In this document: positions 1-8,355 of the stretch, piece by piece
How the letters are laid out: each line of letters begins with the position of its first letter
Position numbering within the stretch: the first letter of the stretch is position 1
NCBI GenBank assembly: GCA_964410485.1
Contig: CAYPHJ010000015.1
Span: 1-58,509, forward strand
Length of the DNA stretch: 58,509 nucleotides
From: CAYPHJ01 sp964410485
GTDB lineage: Bacteria > Desulfobacterota > Binatia > UBA9968
Reading direction: 5' to 3'
The notes under the pieces: model-generated
The model's database searches: none
What the model was told of the DNA's origin: nothing
The model's input: the letters and a program-made list of their open reading frames with translations, nothing else
Translations under genes and position numbers: made by a program

Positions 1-98
1 AAGTTAGCACGGAAAACCAAAAATCTGCTGCCGAAGGAGCGGCGCGGAGTGTTCCAGGCGTCAAGGATGTTCAAAGTTCAATCGAGGTAAATCTTTAG
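1..98 (+). CDS. BON-domain protein, C-terminal end only
   Basis: The frame beginning at base 3 is open from the window edge and stops with TAG at 96-98. Its last 31 residues contain ARSVPGVKDVQSSIEVNL, which fits the end of a BON domain (the AA..V.GV..V.N.I.V pattern). BON domains bind phospholipid or other envelope ligands and occur in OsmY-like periplasmic proteins and in secretins. The start and the other domains lie outside the window, so the full architecture cannot be seen. The TadE/TadG genes that follow make either an OsmY-like protein or a Tad-associated protein possible. Confidence 0.55.
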   Translation, partial: VSTENQKSAAEGAARSVPGVKDVQSSIEVNL

Positions 99-456
99 CC
101 ACCTGTAGACAGTTGCCCGCACAGCGACCGCACTGTCGTTTCGAGCCATGTGCGGGTTTTATGCTGTCCCCGCCGAACAAACAGGCGCCAATTTTGTTCG
201 TTGTGCCATCTCAAGATAAACAAAAGTGAACAGTTGCCGGACCATCGTGTCAGCTGAAAAACACTTTTGTCATCAACTATGTCGCGAGAGGCTATGGCAT
301 AAACCCTGCTCGATTTTATTGATCGATGGGCGTCCAATTTTGAATTCCGGTCGGGCACCGGCTCTAACACAGCTGGCGTTTGGTTCATTGGAGATAGCGT
401 CCTACGTTCAGAGTCATAAAGTTCTTCATCACCATATAGAGCATTTGAGATAATCC
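99..456. other. Intergenic, no gene seen
   Basis: These 358 bases lie between the BON fragment and the first TadE gene. Short ORFs exist on both strands but show no family resemblance and no ribosome binding site. The stretch probably holds the promoter of the TadE/TadG genes; I could not identify a convincing -35/-10 pair. Confidence 0.4.
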
Positions 457-960
457 ATGACTTTTTGGTCAATCGCCTCCCGTAGGAGAAATCCATTGAC
501 ACATCCAACACGTGCGTCAGGGCAGGCTATGGTCGAGTTCGTACTTATGTTCTTGCTCTTCCTGATTATCGCCTGGATACCCGCTGATTTTGGTCTCGCC
601 TTCTACACGGGACAGTTGGCTCAGAATGCTTCGCGTGAAGGAGCAAGGATTGCGGCGGCCGACCCCACGCTGACAGTCGGGACCGGAAGCTGTACTATGC
701 CGTCGTGCTCGGGAAACATCCTTGGCGAAACGGCAGCAAGGATTTCATCCGCTCTTCTCCCGGGCGCAACGATCCAGGTCACACTGGAGGCAAACCCCGG
801 CACCCCGCTTCAATGCGACCAAAATGTGACCGTCTCCGTTTCGGGAACCTATAACTATTTTTTTTACCGACTCTTGAGCGTGATGGGTGTAACCGCACCA
901 GACACTGTAAACATCGTCAGATCCACGAGCATGAAGTGGGAGCATCAGTTCGGCTGTTAG
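457..960 (+). CDS. TadE-like pseudopilin (first copy)
   Basis: A 167-residue protein with the TadE layout: a short basic N-terminus, then G22-QAMVE27-F followed by a hydrophobic segment to about residue 50, then AxxASREGARIAA. Glycine followed by a glutamate at +5 is the prepilin-peptidase signature used by TadV-type enzymes, so the protein is probably cleaved after Gly22 and held in the inner membrane as a minor pseudopilin of a Tad/Flp system. The C-terminal part carries four Cys (CTMPSC, C267-type spacing late in the chain and a terminal GC), which suggests disulphides outside the membrane. It is followed by a second TadE copy and a TadG-like gene on the same strand. No strong ribosome binding site precedes the ATG, so the start is likely but not proven. 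Confidence 0.8.
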   Translation: MTFWSIASRRRNPLTHPTRASGQAMVEFVLMFLLFLIIAWIPADFGLAFYTGQLAQNASREGARIAAADPTLTVGTGSCTMPSCSGNILGETAARISSALLPGATIQVTLEANPGTPLQCDQNVTVSVSGTYNYFFYRLLSVMGVTAPDTVNIVRSTSMKWEHQFGC

Positions 961-1063
961 ACCACGATATCCTCAGTTTCGGGTCTCCGGTCCAGCGTGT
1001 CGCGTTGGGGAGGTGAAGTCGCGACTCTAAACCCGAAACCGGATTACCAACAGGAGCGGAAAA

Positions 1064-1573
1064 ATGAGATCAATGATGACGAGACGGGCGCGCGAGAGAG
1101 GCCAAAGCATTGTCGAAGTCGCGCTGATCACGCCGCTTCTGCTGATTGCGTTATATATACCCGCCGATTTTGGCATCGGCTTCTTTATGGGCAATCTCAC
1201 TCAAGTTGCGGCTCGGGAAGGCGCGCGAGTCGGAAGCAGATTGCAAAAAAGCGGCAAAGCTCCCGATCTAATTTTCACTTCGGCGCACGCCAATACAATC
1301 AAAACAGAAGTCTTCAACCGGTTGCCCGACTCTCTTGCAAACAAGGCGGTCACAGTGACATTCTACACGGGAACATCGTGTATGGAATTTATCGAGGTGA
1401 CGGCGCAGGGCGACTACAATTACTTTCTATATCAATTGATGCGATTGTTTGGCGCCAGCACTCCGGACTCGGTGACGATCGCTCGCACGACACAGATACG
1501 TTACACCTATCAGCAATATACCAATACCAACTACTGCACTGGCGCAACCACTCACGGGCCATATTCGAGCTAA
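1064..1573 (+). CDS. TadE-like pseudopilin (second copy)
   Basis: A 169-residue paralogue of the preceding gene. It has a basic leader (RRARERG), the cleavage and E5 motif G13-QSIVE18-V, one membrane segment to about residue 36 and the QVAAREGARVGSR stretch typical of TadE. The start is supported by AGGAG at 1052-1056, seven bases before the ATG. The two copies share the IPADFG stretch in the membrane-proximal part, which points to a local duplication followed by divergence. It lies 17 bases upstream of the TadG-like gene and is surely co-transcribed with it. No Tad ATPase, secretin, prepilin peptidase or Flp pilin is inside the window; these may lie to the left. Confidence 0.82.
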   Translation: MRSMMTRRARERGQSIVEVALITPLLLIALYIPADFGIGFFMGNLTQVAAREGARVGSRLQKSGKAPDLIFTSAHANTIKTEVFNRLPDSLANKAVTVTFYTGTSCMEFIEVTAQGDYNYFLYQLMRLFGASTPDSVTIARTTQIRYTYQQYTNTNYCTGATTHGPYSS

Positions 1574-1590
1574 GGGCGGGGAGGATCTGT

Positions 1591-2592
1591 ATGCAGAATG
1601 AACGGGGCTTCGTACTCGTCTTTGTCACTCTACTCATTGTATTGCTCCTGCTCATGGTAGGGATCGGGCTAGACACCGGACATCTTGCCTACGTCCGCTC
1701 CCAGGGCCAGCCAGCCGTGGATGCGGCAGCTTTGGCCGCCGCCGCCGCAGTGCCGACCGCAAATTGGACGACGATTGCAGAACAGGCGATGAAATTTAAT
1801 CCCGGCGCCAACAATCCCGGCACCGGCAACAATTATGTCGACAGTCCGAACAACAAGATTAACGAAAAGAATGTCACGCTGGTCAAATACGACCACAAGA
1901 CTCACACAATAACCACGTCCGGAGTCACCACCGCCAACGCAAACGGAGTTCGAGTGGCGCTGGAAAGCAGCAACCCCTACGGAGGCACCGCTGGGGAGCC
2001 GATCAAGTCCCCGTTGTTTTTGACGCCTCTGTTCAACCTGTTCGGCCAGAACACGAGCACCACCGCTGATGTGAACGTCAGCGCCACGGCGGTGATCCGG
2101 GCGCTTCCCGGACTGCCGATTGCAGTCATGCAAGGTCTCTGCGGCACCACGGCTGAGCTAGATTTCCGCACCGGAGGCAGCAGCACCGCCGGATGGGAGA
2201 CCTACCATATACAAAACGCAAGCGCGAATGAGATTCGGAATCTCTGGCGTTCGCTGCCGTTTTGTTCGGGCCAGCCGATAGTCGACATCGGCTACTGCGG
2301 CTACCTGCAAAATGGCGTGGACGCGACCATATTCAATGAGATTATCAAACCGATGTTCGCTGCCCATCCTGATCGTTGCTATTTGCTTCCCGTGGTACCC
2401 AATGGCGGCAACTTTAACCAGTGCCAAACGATCGTAGACTGGGCCAGTTTTTGCCCGGATAAGGAGCAACCATTCGGCAGCGGCCCGGGCAAGCTCTATG
2501 GAAGCGTCACCTGTAACCAGGACACTTGGACCTCGAGAGACACTCAGTGCTACGTTCCGCTATTGGTGCGAGACATCAAATCCGGAATGTAG
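1591..2592 (+). CDS. TadG-like protein (Tad_N domain)
   Basis: The frame is open from 997, but the gene starts at ATG 1591, which follows a purine-rich GGGCGGGGAGGA site at 1574-1585. The 333-residue product opens with NERGFVLVFVTLLIVLLLL, a membrane anchor, then GIGLDTGHLAYVRSQ and an Ala-rich DAAALAAAAAV stretch. That is the standard N-terminus of TadG-like Flp pilus assembly proteins (RGQ...D.G.L...R...Q...DAAALA). The remaining 270 residues would be outside the inner membrane and are Cys-rich after residue 180, without a recognisable VWA MIDAS motif. TadG proteins anchor or shape the Tad secretion machine in the envelope. It is the last gene of the small TadE-TadE-TadG group. Confidence 0.75.
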   Translation: MQNERGFVLVFVTLLIVLLLLMVGIGLDTGHLAYVRSQGQPAVDAAALAAAAAVPTANWTTIAEQAMKFNPGANNPGTGNNYVDSPNNKINEKNVTLVKYDHKTHTITTSGVTTANANGVRVALESSNPYGGTAGEPIKSPLFLTPLFNLFGQNTSTTADVNVSATAVIRALPGLPIAVMQGLCGTTAELDFRTGGSSTAGWETYHIQNASANEIRNLWRSLPFCSGQPIVDIGYCGYLQNGVDATIFNEIIKPMFAAHPDRCYLLPVVPNGGNFNQCQTIVDWASFCPDKEQPFGSGPGKLYGSVTCNQDTWTSRDTQCYVPLLVRDIKSGM

Positions 2593-2809
2593 CCATTTAG
2601 CTCTTGGCGACATGGGGCCGGCGGCGGGTGTCTCTAGATCTTCCGAGTGCCGTTGATTATTAAAATACGGCCGGTGCGAATCTCGGCTCAAGTTTTGCCT
2701 CACGCCGCTCAGCACGCCAATAAAGGACGGCAAAAAACGTCGCGTCTTCTAAAAAGGATCTCAGAGCACCCGGCGAGCAAACACCCTGAAGCACAGCTGA
2801 CAAGCGCAC

Positions 2810-5002
2810 ATGACCATCGGTAACGACACGGGAATTGGTCCCGCTATACGGGTACTCCGTCACTTGACAGAGCGCCAGCGCGTCCAGCAGATAAGATTTT
2901 CCAGCGGCGAGCGAGCGCTTCTATTGATCGCCGGCATGCCCGCGCCCTCTATCGAGCTTGTCCGCCTGGGTTTGGGCGGCTTTGTTCCGTGGAAAACAGT
3001 GTGGAAATACGATCCGACGAGGGCCGGGGGTTACAGCGATTATATTCACAACTTGAAGACGATGTTCTCAGCGGCAACAAGTTCAGATGACTCATTGAGC
3101 TGCATACGCGACGCTTTGCAGCCCTGCCAATCGATCACGGAAGCACGCAATCTGCTACTCGAGCGCGAATGGCGGGCCAATAAATCTACACGCGAGGTTT
3201 CCGATGGATTACCCAGTTACGACCTGGGCTCAATCATACCGGACGACCGGTGGGAAGACAGCGTTCTTTCCTCTCGCAATGGAGCAGTAGCGCATACGGC
3301 CAAGCTTACAGCGATGCCCGATCGGTATCGCACAAGTGACGATGCGAGGGAAAGAATTCTCACCTGCGTGGAAGCACCTACTGTCACAGTTCGGGCTGAA
3401 CGCGGATTGGTGGTACCGGCTAAGAAAGCGCGCAACTATCCGGCGGGAACCATTTTTCTCGACGGCGTGGCGCAAGGCGACCCGTTCGTAGATACTCGGA
3501 AGGAACTCTACAATCTCGACCACCATCAGGGCTGCATTCACTCGTTGGCTACTTGCGAGCAGGCGATAGTATTGATTCGTAAGACTGTCGACTTCCGAAA
3601 GCGCGACTGGCTGGTGTTGGTCAATAATGCCGAGGTGGACACGGTCCTTGCCCTGTGGGTGTTACTCAATCATCTGCGGCTCAGCAACGACGTTTCGGTT
3701 CATGGCAAGATCATGCCCCTATTGCGTCTTGCAGGCATCATCGATGCCCACGGTCCTGAGGCGCAAGACCTGGCCGCATTTCCACCGGACTTGCTCCATT
3801 CAACGAGCAGAACGCTGGCGAAGTTGCAGCAGGAGGAAATCGCAACCAAGCGCGACGGGCGCTGGCCTGAAGTCGATCTGCCTGAGTACATTGCCGGACG
3901 CCTGCGCGCCCTCGACGAATTGATTTATACGCCCGCGCATTTCGAGGACCTTTATGAGATCGACGAACTGGCACGAGCTGAAATCTCCAGTGGTTGCGTC
4001 GGCGTCGTCTGCCGTTCGGCCGCTGGCATGGATGAAGTCGAACGGCAACTCCAGAAGGTTTACGGCGAGCGGTTAGGGATACTGATCCTTGAAAATGCTC
4101 CATCCAGGTATACGGTGCGTCAGGCCGATCGAATAATTCCGGGAACGCTGGAACGGGCGTATGAACGTCTGAACCTTTTGGACCCATCGGTGGGAAGTGG
4201 CTCCCAAAACCGTTGGGGCGCCTCGGCACAGACCGGCAGCTCTCCGCGGCAAACTGGAACTGGGCTGAGCCCAACTCAGATCATAGAAGCGGTCCAGCAG
4301 GCTTTTCGTAAACCCACCGTCTTTAACGTGGTTTGGGAAATTCCACGAGCAGCGCTCAAGTCCGTGGCTGTGCTGCTGCCGGCGTTGGCGCTGATATTAG
4401 CAGGCGACCTGCTCCGCGATCAGGGCTACATAGCGGAATACGCCGTTTTTCTCTCCGCCTTGATCCTTTGCCTGACCGCAGGTGGTTACTTTTGTTTCAA
4501 GGCCCGCCGTTTTCCGGGACTGTACGGTTGGCGAGCGCCAATGGGATTTGGCTGGCTCGCCGCGCTCCCCGCTGCTTGCGTCGGGGCTATAATCGGTGGC
4601 CTCTGGACCCCCGTATCTTTGGGCTTTTGGCTTGGCTACCATAACCTGCAGAGCTTCACGGTTGGCACTGCACTCCTTTATGGGCTTGCAGCCGAGCTAC
4701 TTTTCCGAGGGGTCATTCTTGGGGATCTTGCTTACCGCTTCCCGCTACAAAAGATCGCCGTCCCCTGGTTGGGTTCTTGGCCGGCTCTAATCTCAGGAAT
4801 CCTGTACGCGGCCGCCTCTCTTTTGCTGTTTATGACCCTGTCAAACGGCCAACTTGAACTAATCCAGGGGGTTCTCACCGCTGCGGGAGCGCTCACCTTT
4901 GGAATCGCGTCCGGTACAGTACGGGAGCGTTCGGAAAGCATTATTCCCGCGGTCCTGCTCCACATGCTTGGCGCGGCGGCACTGTCGCTGTTTGGTAACT
5001 GA
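2810..5002 (+). CDS. DHH-like domain fused to degenerate CPBP-type membrane domain
   Basis: A 730-residue two-part protein. Residues about 200-480 include NLDHH (235-239), VNNAEVDTVLALW (271-283) and a later NRWG followed by SSPRQTGTGLSP, which resemble the metal-binding DHH motif and Asp-containing motifs of DHH phosphoesterases; this assignment is tentative. Residues about 503-730 are hydrophobic and follow the CPBP (CAAX/Rce1-like) protease pattern. However, the first motif reads AELLFRG (628-634) where active enzymes have EExxxR, the second reads YAAAS (666-670) instead of FxxxH, and the third keeps H718 but lacks the Asn four residues on. The membrane part is therefore probably not an active protease. 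The gene stands alone; the residues 1-200 match nothing I recognise. No clear ribosome binding site precedes ATG 2810. Confidence 0.6.
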   Translation: MTIGNDTGIGPAIRVLRHLTERQRVQQIRFSSGERALLLIAGMPAPSIELVRLGLGGFVPWKTVWKYDPTRAGGYSDYIHNLKTMFSAATSSDDSLSCIRDALQPCQSITEARNLLLEREWRANKSTREVSDGLPSYDLGSIIPDDRWEDSVLSSRNGAVAHTAKLTAMPDRYRTSDDARERILTCVEAPTVTVRAERGLVVPAKKARNYPAGTIFLDGVAQGDPFVDTRKELYNLDHHQGCIHSLATCEQAIVLIRKTVDFRKRDWLVLVNNAEVDTVLALWVLLNHLRLSNDVSVHGKIMPLLRLAGIIDAHGPEAQDLAAFPPDLLHSTSRTLAKLQQEEIATKRDGRWPEVDLPEYIAGRLRALDELIYTPAHFEDLYEIDELARAEISSGCVGVVCRSAAGMDEVERQLQKVYGERLGILILENAPSRYTVRQADRIIPGTLERAYERLNLLDPSVGSGSQNRWGASAQTGSSPRQTGTGLSPTQIIEAVQQAFRKPTVFNVVWEIPRAALKSVAVLLPALALILAGDLLRDQGYIAEYAVFLSALILCLTAGGYFCFKARRFPGLYGWRAPMGFGWLAALPAACVGAIIGGLWTPVSLGFWLGYHNLQSFTVGTALLYGLAAELLFRGVILGDLAYRFPLQKIAVPWLGSWPALISGILYAAASLLLFMTLSNGQLELIQGVLTAAGALTFGIASGTVRERSESIIPAVLLHMLGAAALSLFGN

Positions 5003-5021
5003 GCGACTATTTTTGCGATCG

Positions 5022-5599
5022 TTATCGACTAGACGCAGCTTCGGAGTGCTCCCACCTCCAGCCGGCGATCTCCGGCGGGTCTATCCCTTCGCGGCGGATG
5101 AACTCACCACGATCGCCGATTTTTCGTTCATACTTCACGACCAACCTCTTCGGCTAGCCGGGATATAGATGGCTGGGAAAAGCGTCAGGCCAGGAGAATG
5201 CTTTGATAAAGCGTCTTAGACCTTCGCGTTCCTGGGTGGTCAGCTCGGGGAAGTACTCTGTTAGCGTACCTTCCACATACATATTGGCCAGGTTAGCAGC
5301 CGCGCCATGTCCCGGGCCGGTGACGAGGAGAATACTTGCGTCGGTCTTCAAGATAACACGATTGAGATGGGCGTAGATCAGGTTAATACCCGGCGCCGTG
5401 CCCCAGTGGCCAAGCAACCGCTCTTTGATGTGTTCAGCGCGAAGGGGTTCTTCCAACAGCGGGTTATCCTTTAAATAGATCGGTGCGGCGGAAAGATAAT
5501 TGACTGCCCTGCGGTAGCGTTCGAGTCGTTGCCGGTCCAGATTGGTGAAAGTCGCTCCTGTTTCCGCCGGCTGTCGACAAAACCAGCAGGTCTGCTCAT
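5022..5599 (-). pseudogene. xfp: Phosphoketolase remnant with large internal deletion
   Basis: Reading leftwards, AAAGGAGGT and ATG (5599) form a good start. After a frameshift near the beginning the frame encodes RRAVNYLSAAPIYLKDNPLL, GHWGTAPGINLIYAHLNRV and TGPGHGAAANLANMYVEGT, all N-terminal phosphoketolase motifs that bind thiamine diphosphate. It stops at TAG 5156-5154 after PSHLYPG. Beyond that stop the same frame encodes KRLVVKYERKIGDRGEF and REGIDPPEIAGWRW, which match the last residues of phosphoketolase, ending at TAA 5024-5022. Of a normal chain of about 790 residues, roughly the first 130 and last 40 remain. Intact enzymes split xylulose-5-P or fructose-6-P to acetyl-P, the substrate of the acetate kinase encoded just upstream. 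This copy cannot be functional. Confidence 0.85.
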
Positions 5600-5638
5600 G
5601 CGCACCTCCTTTCAGTTTCTTTTCCTGACGCTTGCCCT

Positions 5639-5775
5639 CTAGCAGGTGCTGAAAAAAGATTCGGAATGCTTCGACAGTCTCAGCATGAACGGAAAATCCC
5701 TACTCATTTCAAGTTCCTCTCCGTTCGCCCTGAGGTTCTCGAAGGGTGAACGGAGAGTTTTTCAGCAGCCTCCTA
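5639..5775. mobile_element. MITE-like palindromic element, copy 1
   Basis: The stretch runs from CTAGCAGGTGCTGAAAAA to TTTTTCAGCAGCCTCCTAG, so its ends are inverted repeats. The inner parts (CTTCGACAG.CTCAGCATGAACGGA and TCCGTTCGCCCTGAGGTTCTCGAAGG, given here as overlapping words) are also mutually inverted, so the whole unit can fold into one long hairpin. A second copy lies at 14692-14830 and differs at only a few positions. It carries no ORF of its own. It sits between acetate kinase and the phosphoketolase remnant, 40 bases before the remnant's old start codon. Confidence 0.75.
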
Positions 5776-5854
5776 GAATGTATCGCATCTTGCGATCGGA
5801 ACCATCCATCGCAACGCAGTTTTTCTAACATACCGCTCATCGGTAACACCGAAT

Positions 5855-7060
5855 TCAGCTTGTACCTCCAGCAACCAATCTGGCCGTCTCGCGGGCGATA
5901 ATCGCTTCTTCATCGGTGTGAACCACATAAAGCTGGATTACAGCGTCCACCGGCGAGACAATTCCGTCACGCTCGTGGAGCGAGCGGTTTTTTTCGCTAT
6001 CGAGCCTCATGCCGCACCACTCCATTCCAGCCGCGATCTTTTCACGTATCACAGGAGCGTTCTCGCCGATGCCGCCACTGAAAACCACTGCGTCCGCCCC
6101 CCCAAGAACGGCCAGATAGGCGCCGATGTACTTGCGCGCTCGATAGCAAAAGAGTGCCACTGCCAGACGACAGCGGGGGTCTTCATCGTAGGCCTCAATC
6201 AATTCCCGCATGTCGCCGGACTTTCCGGAGACGCCGAGCAGTCCGGAACGCTTGTTCAACCACTCTTCGACTTCCAGCGCGCTCACGCTCTCCTTGCGCG
6301 CCAGATAGTTGATCAATGCCGGATCCAGATCTCCGCTTCGTGTTCCCATGATCAATCCTTCCAGAGGCGTGAATCCCATTGAGGTATCCACCGATTCGCC
6401 GCCGCGAATGGCCGTGGCGGAGCAACCGTTGCCGAGATGCAACGTAATGATTTGGATCTTGTCCTTTGGCGTTCCGGTTAGCTGCCCATACCTCCACGTC
6501 GAGTACTGATGCGCCAGGCCGTGAAAGCCGTAGCGGCGAATACGGTGCTTGGCGGTAAGTTCGTGCGGGATCGCATACGTCGCTGCTTCCGGGGCCACGG
6601 TATGATGAAATGAGGTATCGAACACCGCGATCATGGGAATGCTGGGTCCGAGTATTTCTCGTGCCGCGCGAATACCGCTCACGGCCGCGGGATTGTGCAG
6701 GGGCGCAAGATCATTGAACGATTCAATTTTGGCAACGCTATCCTCATCGATCAGTACGGGCTCTGTAAAGGCATCTCCACCGTGAACCACGCGGTGGCCT
6801 ACGGCGCCGATTTCGTGTGCCCCAAAACTCGTCCCATCGAGCCAGGTGAGAAAGTGCCTGATCGCCTCGTGGTGACTTGTGACAGAAAGATCTTTGCGAT
6901 AGGAGTCCGCGCCCGCGAGCGCGAAAGAGCACGTTGATCGGTGCCCGATGCAGTCTACGAGACCCGAGGCGACGCTGCGGTCCTGGCCGACATCGGCTCC
7001 GACTTCGATGACCCGAACCTTGACCGTCGAGCTGCCACAGTTGACGACCAAAACTTTCAT
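5855..7060 (-). CDS. ackA: Acetate kinase
   Basis: A 401-residue cytoplasmic enzyme of normal length for AckA. It begins with VLVVNCGSSTVKVRV, the phosphate-1 loop of the ASKHA fold, and contains GHRVVHGGDAF, PMIAVFDTSFH, YGFHGLAHQY, LHLGNGCSATAI, MGTRSGDLDP and FSGGIGENAP, which cover the substrate, catalytic Asp/Arg and nucleotide-binding regions. It interconverts acetyl phosphate plus ADP with acetate plus ATP. It is followed on the same strand by the decayed phosphoketolase, so the two probably formed an xfp-ackA type energy-yielding shunt. No phosphotransacetylase is present here, so the present source of acetyl phosphate is not visible. A weak -24/-12 element lies at 7154-7140 upstream. 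Confidence 0.95.
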   Translation of the reverse strand: MKVLVVNCGSSTVKVRVIEVGADVGQDRSVASGLVDCIGHRSTCSFALAGADSYRKDLSVTSHHEAIRHFLTWLDGTSFGAHEIGAVGHRVVHGGDAFTEPVLIDEDSVAKIESFNDLAPLHNPAAVSGIRAAREILGPSIPMIAVFDTSFHHTVAPEAATYAIPHELTAKHRIRRYGFHGLAHQYSTWRYGQLTGTPKDKIQIITLHLGNGCSATAIRGGESVDTSMGFTPLEGLIMGTRSGDLDPALINYLARKESVSALEVEEWLNKRSGLLGVSGKSGDMRELIEAYDEDPRCRLAVALFCYRARKYIGAYLAVLGGADAVVFSGGIGENAPVIREKIAAGMEWCGMRLDSEKNRSLHERDGIVSPVDAVIQLYVVHTDEEAIIARETARLVAGGTS

Positions 7061-7132
7061 CTTACTAAGTTATTACTCAATGGAGCTAGTTGGAAGACCC
7101 CAACATCCATTGCGTGCCTTGCGTACGAGTCA

Positions 7133-7254
7133 GTTTTTCGCAATACGTGTTCCTCAAGGCTCCGGTTCTAGCAATCCCTTCAGGGCAAAATTCGCTAGGC
7201 ATTTTCCCATCCCTGCGGGAATTCGAGCAACCATTTCGCGCTTGTGCGAAAAAC
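7133..7254. promoter_or_regulatory. Inverted pair of GTTTTTCGCA in divergent promoter region
   Basis: GTTTTTCGCA at 7133-7142 recurs exactly, inverted, at 7254-7245 (TGCGAAAAAC), between the divergent ackA and CBS genes. A one-mismatch version, GATTTTCGCA, is at 10713-10722 in the other divergent region of this island. The spacing suits enhancer-type sites for the sigma-54 activator encoded at 8984-9982, but this is inference only. Confidence 0.35.
7140..7154 (-). promoter_or_regulatory. Possible sigma-54 promoter of ackA
   Basis: On the minus strand the sequence reads AGGAACACGTATTGC. It has GG and GC ten bases apart, a perfect -12 TTGC and four of six matches to the -24 TGGCAC. The predicted start would give a leader of about 65 bases before ackA. 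It is weaker than the site facing the CBS gene. Confidence 0.35.
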
Positions 7255-7310
7255 TAGCTCGTCACATATAAAAACTGACGACGAGACTGAGCTTTTTTGC
7301 GCTCTTAAAT

Positions 7311-7326
7311 TGGCACAAACTCTGCT
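7311..7326 (+). promoter_or_regulatory. Sigma-54 promoter of CBS genes
   Basis: TGGCACAAACTCTGCT matches the sigma-54 consensus TGGCAC-N5-TTGC: the -24 hexamer is perfect, GG and GC are ten bases apart and the -12 reads CTGC. Transcription would begin near 7337, about 60 bases before the CBS start at 7396. A sigma-54 activator gene lies 1.6 kb away. Confidence 0.6.
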
Positions 7327-7395
7327 GTGATCGATTCTAGGAACTCGCGCGTTTAAGCCATAATGCGAGCCACAGAAGCACGGAGGGTAGCGTAT

Positions 7396-7806
7396 ATGAA
7401 AGTTGCTGAAGTGATGAGCAAAGACGTGTTGACGGTGACCCCCTCGGAGACGGTGGGGCTGGCTGAGGAACTGATGGCGGAAAATAGGATTCGTCAGATC
7501 CCGGTGGTACGTGGCCGCGAACTGATTGGTATTGTAACGGATCGTGATATACGGTCCTTTTTGAGTGGCTCGCTAACGGAAGGGCCGGAAGTCAGAGAAA
7601 AAGCCCTTACTACGGAGGTTGGAGGTATTATGACAACAGCGCCGGTCACCGTCTCTCCGGACGATCCTCTCGAAGAAGCCGTTGAGCTGCTCCTGGAGGA
7701 GAAGATAGGGGGGATTCCGGTGGTGGATGGAGACGAAGGTTTGGTGGGCATTGTGACCTATGTCGATGTGCTGCGTTGTTTCCTTGATCAACTCCGCGAA
7801 GACTAA
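7396..7806 (+). CDS. Two-CBS-domain protein (1)
   Basis: The frame is open from 7363, but ATG 7396 follows ACGGAGGG at a good distance and gives the usual N-terminus MKVAEVMSKDVLTVTP. The 136-residue product is one Bateman module: CBS1 (about 1-62, ending GIVTDRDIRSF) and CBS2 (about 76-133, MTTAPVTVSP to GIVTYVDVLR). Such pairs bind adenine nucleotides between the two domains and report energy state to partner proteins. There is no attached effector domain. A second CBS protein starts 22 bases downstream and the pair is probably co-transcribed from the sigma-54-like promoter at 7311. Confidence 0.85.
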   Translation: MKVAEVMSKDVLTVTPSETVGLAEELMAENRIRQIPVVRGRELIGIVTDRDIRSFLSGSLTEGPEVREKALTTEVGGIMTTAPVTVSPDDPLEEAVELLLEEKIGGIPVVDGDEGLVGIVTYVDVLRCFLDQLRED

Positions 7807-7828
7807 CCCACTAAAAGGAGTACTTACA

Positions 7829-8251
7829 TTGAAAAACGGCAAAGAAGGCGTGGTGCGGGAGATTATGATGAGTTCACCGGTGACTCTGAAGCCGGACGAC
7901 ACTTTGGATCTGGCCAGCGACGTCATCTCGCTCGGAAGGATTCGCCATATTCCGGTGGTGGACGATGGCAGGCTGGTGGGGTTGTTGAGCGAGCGCGATC
8001 TCATGGGAGCTGCGGCAACGGAGATCTTCGGGCTGAAGCACAAACAGAAATCGGCGCTGTTTAAGAGCGTGCTCATTAAGCAAATCATGAAAAAGAAGAT
8101 CATCACCGTCGCGCCTGAGACCAAGATCAAGGACGCCGCTCATTTGATGGCCGAAAAAAAAATCGGCTGCGTGCCGGTGGTGAGTTCCGGCACGCTTGTC
8201 GGTCTAGTTACAACCACCGACATTTTGAGGTATGTGGAACGGCTGGCATGA
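7829..8251 (+). CDS. Two-CBS-domain protein (2)
   Basis: The start is taken as TTG 7829, eight bases after AAAAGGAG (7813-7820). The frame extends back into the preceding gene, but no ribosome site supports an earlier start. The 140 residues form a Bateman module, with VREIMMSSPVTLKPDD...GLLSERDLMGAA in CBS1 and KQIMKKKIITVAPETKIKDA...GLVTTTDILRYV in CBS2. It is like its upstream neighbour in size but clearly diverged, so the pair may form a heteromer. Its probable role is a stand-alone adenylate sensor. The TTG start, following a strong site, suggests translation below that of the first gene. Confidence 0.82.
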   Translation: MKNGKEGVVREIMMSSPVTLKPDDTLDLASDVISLGRIRHIPVVDDGRLVGLLSERDLMGAAATEIFGLKHKQKSALFKSVLIKQIMKKKIITVAPETKIKDAAHLMAEKKIGCVPVVSSGTLVGLVTTTDILRYVERLA

Positions 8252-8355
8252 GGATTCCAACTGGAGTAGTCGATGCATTGCGAGTATGGGAACATTGGGC
8301 TCCACACTCCGTATTATAACAGCCGCGACTGAAGCTTTTCATCTAAGGAGACACT

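Noticed and set aside
997..1590. N-terminal 198 codons of the long frame 997-2592
   Set aside because: They overlap the second TadE gene in another frame and read like shadow translation; ATG 1591 with a ribosome site begins the TadG-like protein.
5154..5456. 100-codon ORF as a complete small protein
   Set aside because: It matches only the N-terminal part of phosphoketolase, begins inside a conserved motif, and the frame continues beyond its stop with the family's C-terminus.
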